The position numbers and the translations under genes were made by a program. A stretch of DNA of 8,459 bases, taken from positions 1-8,459 of the forward strand of contig CAJOQS010000272.1 in assembly GCA_905236925.1 (NCBI GenBank), given 5' to 3'. Origin of the DNA: an uncultured Lachnospiraceae bacterium. Its GTDB lineage: Bacteria; Bacillota; Clostridia; Lachnospirales; Lachnospiraceae. Positions 6,302 through 8,459 of this stretch are shown piece after piece (position 1 is the stretch's first letter; each line of letters begins with the position of its first letter). The notes below the pieces were generated by a model. That model made no database searches and was not told where the DNA came from. It saw only the letters and a list, made by a program, of their open reading frames with translations.

Positions 6302-8188
6302 AGGAAACTGGCTTTATCCGACGAGATACTCAGTTCGATAGAGAAACCGGAGCGTTATATCGGCCACGAGGTCAACGCGATCGTCAAGGACGAGAATGAG
6401 GTCGATGTGCGCTTCTGCATGTGCTTCCCGGATGTATATGAAGTGGGAATGTCGCATCTGGGCATTCAGATACTGTACGACATGTTCAACCAGAGGGAGG
6501 ATACCTGGTGTGAGCGTGTCTATTCGCCGTGGCCGGATCTTGACAGGATCATGAGGGAGAGGAATATCCCTCTGTTTGCACTGGAAAGCCAGCAGCCGAT
6601 AAAAAACTTTGATTTTCTGGGGATCACGCTCCAGTATGAAATGTGTTATACGAATGTGCTGCAGGTCCTTGAGCTTTCGCATATTCCGATATTTGCTTCC
6701 GAGAGAACGGATGAAGACCCGATAGTCATCGGAGGCGGACCCTGCACCTACAATCCCGAGCCGATAGCCGATTTCTTCGACATAATCTATATTGGCGAGG
6801 GTGAGACCGTATATTACGACATGCTTGACCTGTACAAGCAGATGAGGGCTAAGAAGGCCTCAAGGCACGATATCCTTCTGGCGCTTTCGCATATTGAAGG
6901 ACTGTATATGCCGGCCTTCTATGATGTGACCTATAATGAGGACGGGACCATTGCTTCCTTTACCGGCAGGGAAGGCGTACCGGAAAAGATCAAAAGGCAG
7001 GTTGTCGGCAATCTTTCCGAAACCTTCTATCCGAGAAAGCCGATAGTACCTTATCTGAAGGCGGTTCAGGACCGTGCGGTCCTTGAGATACAGCGCGGCT
7101 GTATAAGAGGCTGCCGCTTCTGTCAGGCCGGAATGATATACAGGCCTATAAGGGCACGATCCCTTGAGGTCTTAAAGCAGAATACCATCGATATAATCAA
7201 AAACACGGGCTACGAAGAGATCACGCTGAGTTCGCTCAGCTCCAGTGACTACCCGTATCTTGGCGAGCTGCTCGATTATCTTATCACCGAAATGGGAGAA
7301 AAGAAGGTTAACATCTCGCTTCCCTCCCTGCGCATAGACGCGTTCGCGATAGATGTAATGAGCAGGGTTCAGGATGTGAAGAAGTCATCGGTCACCTTTG
7401 CTCCCGAGGCAGGAACCCAGAGGCTGCGTGATGTTATCAACAAAGGCCTTACCGAGGAGCAGATAATGAAGGGCGCCACCGATGCCTTCAGGGCAGGCTG
7501 GGACAAGGTCAAGCTGTATTTCATGCTCGGACAGCCCACTGAAACCGATGACGATGTTAGAGGGATCCCTGTTCTTGCCAACGAAATGGCCAAGACCTTC
7601 TACGCTGAGATACCCAAGGAAAACCGCAGGGGCAAGTGTCAGATCACCATCAGCACATCATACTTTGTGCCGAAGCCCTTTACTCCTTTCCAGTGGGCGG
7701 CGCAGATATCTCCGGATGAATATCTCCGCCGTAAATCGGTGCTCATGGAGACTCTGAAGCAGCAGCTGAACTTCAAGAGCATCAAGTACAACTGGCACGA
7801 CAGCAACACCTCGATCATAGAGGGCCTTCTCGCAAGAGGTGACAGAAGGGTCGGCAGGGTCATCTACGAGGTATATAAGGCAGGCGGGATATTTGATGCC
7901 TGGACAGACTGGTTTGATGAGAACAGGTGGCAGGAAGCCATCGCCAAGAGCGGTATAGACATGGATTTCTACACCTTGAGGGAGCGTGATGCCGACGAGA
8001 TCCTTCCCTGGGACTATATCGATACCGGAATATCCAAAAAGTTCCTTGCAAGGGAATACGACAAGGCAAAGAAGGGTATAGTTACACCGAACTGCAGACA
8101 GGCCTGCGGCGGCTGCGGATGCACCGAATTCAATGTCGGAGTCTGCATCGAGCCGAAAACCAGAAGCGCGCAGGAACTGAGTTATTGA
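6281..8188 (+). CDS. TIGR03960-type B12-binding-fold radical SAM protein
   Basis: The 635-residue protein has an N-terminal B12-binding-like Rossmann region (about 40-185; FPDVYEVGMSHLG at 49-61, GGGPCTYNPEP at 151-161, IGEGE at 171-175). A radical SAM core follows, with the [4Fe-4S] motif CIRGCRFC at 274-281 (C274, C278, C281), then FAPEAGTQRLRDVINKGLTE at 373-392 and the YFMLGQPTE strand at 413-421. The tail carries a second cysteine group (C605, C609, C612, C614, C622), which suggests another Fe-S cluster. The family cleaves S-adenosylmethionine to start radical chemistry; its substrate is, to my knowledge, not established. The classic cobalamin motif DxHxxG is not visible, so cofactor binding is uncertain. 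It starts 9 nt after guaD (or 27 nt from the alternative Met7) and is followed 28 nt later by the DUF2344 gene, its usual partner. That pairing in Firmicutes commonly precedes rng-rplU-rpmA-obgE, suggesting a role tied to RNA or ribosome maturation. The family call is firm; the role is inferred. Confidence 0.93.
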   Translation: MKGISRMRKLALSDEILSSIEKPERYIGHEVNAIVKDENEVDVRFCMCFPDVYEVGMSHLGIQILYDMFNQREDTWCERVYSPWPDLDRIMRERNIPLFALESQQPIKNFDFLGITLQYEMCYTNVLQVLELSHIPIFASERTDEDPIVIGGGPCTYNPEPIADFFDIIYIGEGETVYYDMLDLYKQMRAKKASRHDILLALSHIEGLYMPAFYDVTYNEDGTIASFTGREGVPEKIKRQVVGNLSETFYPRKPIVPYLKAVQDRAVLEIQRGCIRGCRFCQAGMIYRPIRARSLEVLKQNTIDIIKNTGYEEITLSSLSSSDYPYLGELLDYLITEMGEKKVNISLPSLRIDAFAIDVMSRVQDVKKSSVTFAPEAGTQRLRDVINKGLTEEQIMKGATDAFRAGWDKVKLYFMLGQPTETDDDVRGIPVLANEMAKTFYAEIPKENRRGKCQITISTSYFVPKPFTPFQWAAQISPDEYLRRKSVLMETLKQQLNFKSIKYNWHDSNTSIIEGLLARGDRRVGRVIYEVYKAGGIFDAWTDWFDENRWQEAIAKSGIDMDFYTLRERDADEILPWDYIDTGISKKFLAREYDKAKKGIVTPNCRQACGGCGCTEFNVGVCIEPKTRSAQELSY

Positions 8189-8216
8189 GCGACAGATCAC
8201 ATACCGGAGATTTAAA

Positions 8217-8459
8217 ATGACGTTTCGGATAAGATTTGCCAAATATGGCGTAGTTAAATTCATAGGACATCTGGACGTGATGCGGTACTTTCAGAAGGTC
8301 ATCAGGCGTTCGGAGCTGCCGGTCAGGTATTCGGCAGGCTTCAATCCTCATCAGATCATGAGCTTTGCCCAGCCGCTGGGAGTGGGGATCACCAGTGACG
8401 GCGAATATATGGAGATAGAGTTCGAAGACGCGGCTTTGCTCGCCGAGGCAGGGATCGTA
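8217..8459 (+). CDS. TIGR03936/DUF2344 radical SAM-associated protein, 3'-truncated
   Basis: Only the first 81 codons are in the window; the frame is open to the last base. The N-terminus shows the family pattern: RIRFAKYGVVKFIGHLDVMR (4-23), an RRSELPV segment, then YSAGFNPHQIMSFAQPLGVG (38-57) and a GEYMEIE strand. The start is well supported by GGAG (8206-8209) 7 nt before the ATG. It follows the radical SAM gene by 28 nt, and in some lineages the two are fused into one protein, so they probably act together. The role is unknown; genetic proximity to ribonuclease G and ribosomal protein genes in related genomes suggests RNA or ribosome-linked work. The full protein is typically about 200-250 residues, so most of it lies beyond the window. 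Confidence 0.9.
   Translation, partial: MTFRIRFAKYGVVKFIGHLDVMRYFQKVIRRSELPVRYSAGFNPHQIMSFAQPLGVGITSDGEYMEIEFEDAALLAEAGIV

Noticed and set aside
7658..8263. 201-codon open frame on the - strand across the radical SAM gene
   Set aside because: The + strand frame has unmistakable family motifs over the whole span; the - frame is a shadow with no promoter, ribosome binding site or known domain.

Overview
The window looks like a chromosomal segment from a Firmicute of the class Clostridia, probably Lachnospiraceae-like. This is an inference from four things: moderate GC, strong AGGAGG-type ribosome binding sites, a large secreted protein built of bacterial Ig-like (Big_2) domains, and the radical-SAM/DUF2344 gene pair that in Firmicutes usually lies upstream of the rng-rplU-rpmA-obgE cluster. 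All real genes are on the + strand.

Region 1 (2-3685) is the 3' part of a very large gene for an extracellular protein with about twelve Big_2 repeats. Its start lies outside the window. It ends at a strong intrinsic terminator (3708-3752).

Region 2 (3686-4003) is the only long non-coding stretch. It holds that terminator, a good sigma-A-type promoter (3798-3825) and a leader of about 170 nt with several possible hairpins. One is a perfect 9-bp stem just before the ribosome binding site of the next gene.

Region 3 (4004-8459 and beyond) appears to be one transcription unit of four co-directional genes, 9 to 36 nt apart, with no terminator visible between them. They are a zinc-ribbon membrane protein of unknown role, guanine deaminase (guaD), a TIGR03960-type B12-binding-fold radical SAM protein, and the start of its usual partner, a TIGR03936/DUF2344 protein cut by the window edge. 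Guanine deaminase gives a purine-salvage or nitrogen-scavenging step. The radical SAM pair is conserved but, as far as I know, has no established substrate and probably belongs to the translation/ribosome-assembly neighbourhood expected downstream.

I see no mobile element, CRISPR array, tRNA or rRNA, and no clear new multi-gene system. The points most worth following up are the structured leader (including an exact 10-nt sequence repeated inside the coding region that could compete for the hairpin arm), the TTG start of guaD behind a nine-T tract, the uncharacterised zinc-ribbon membrane protein, and the extra cysteine cluster of the radical SAM protein.
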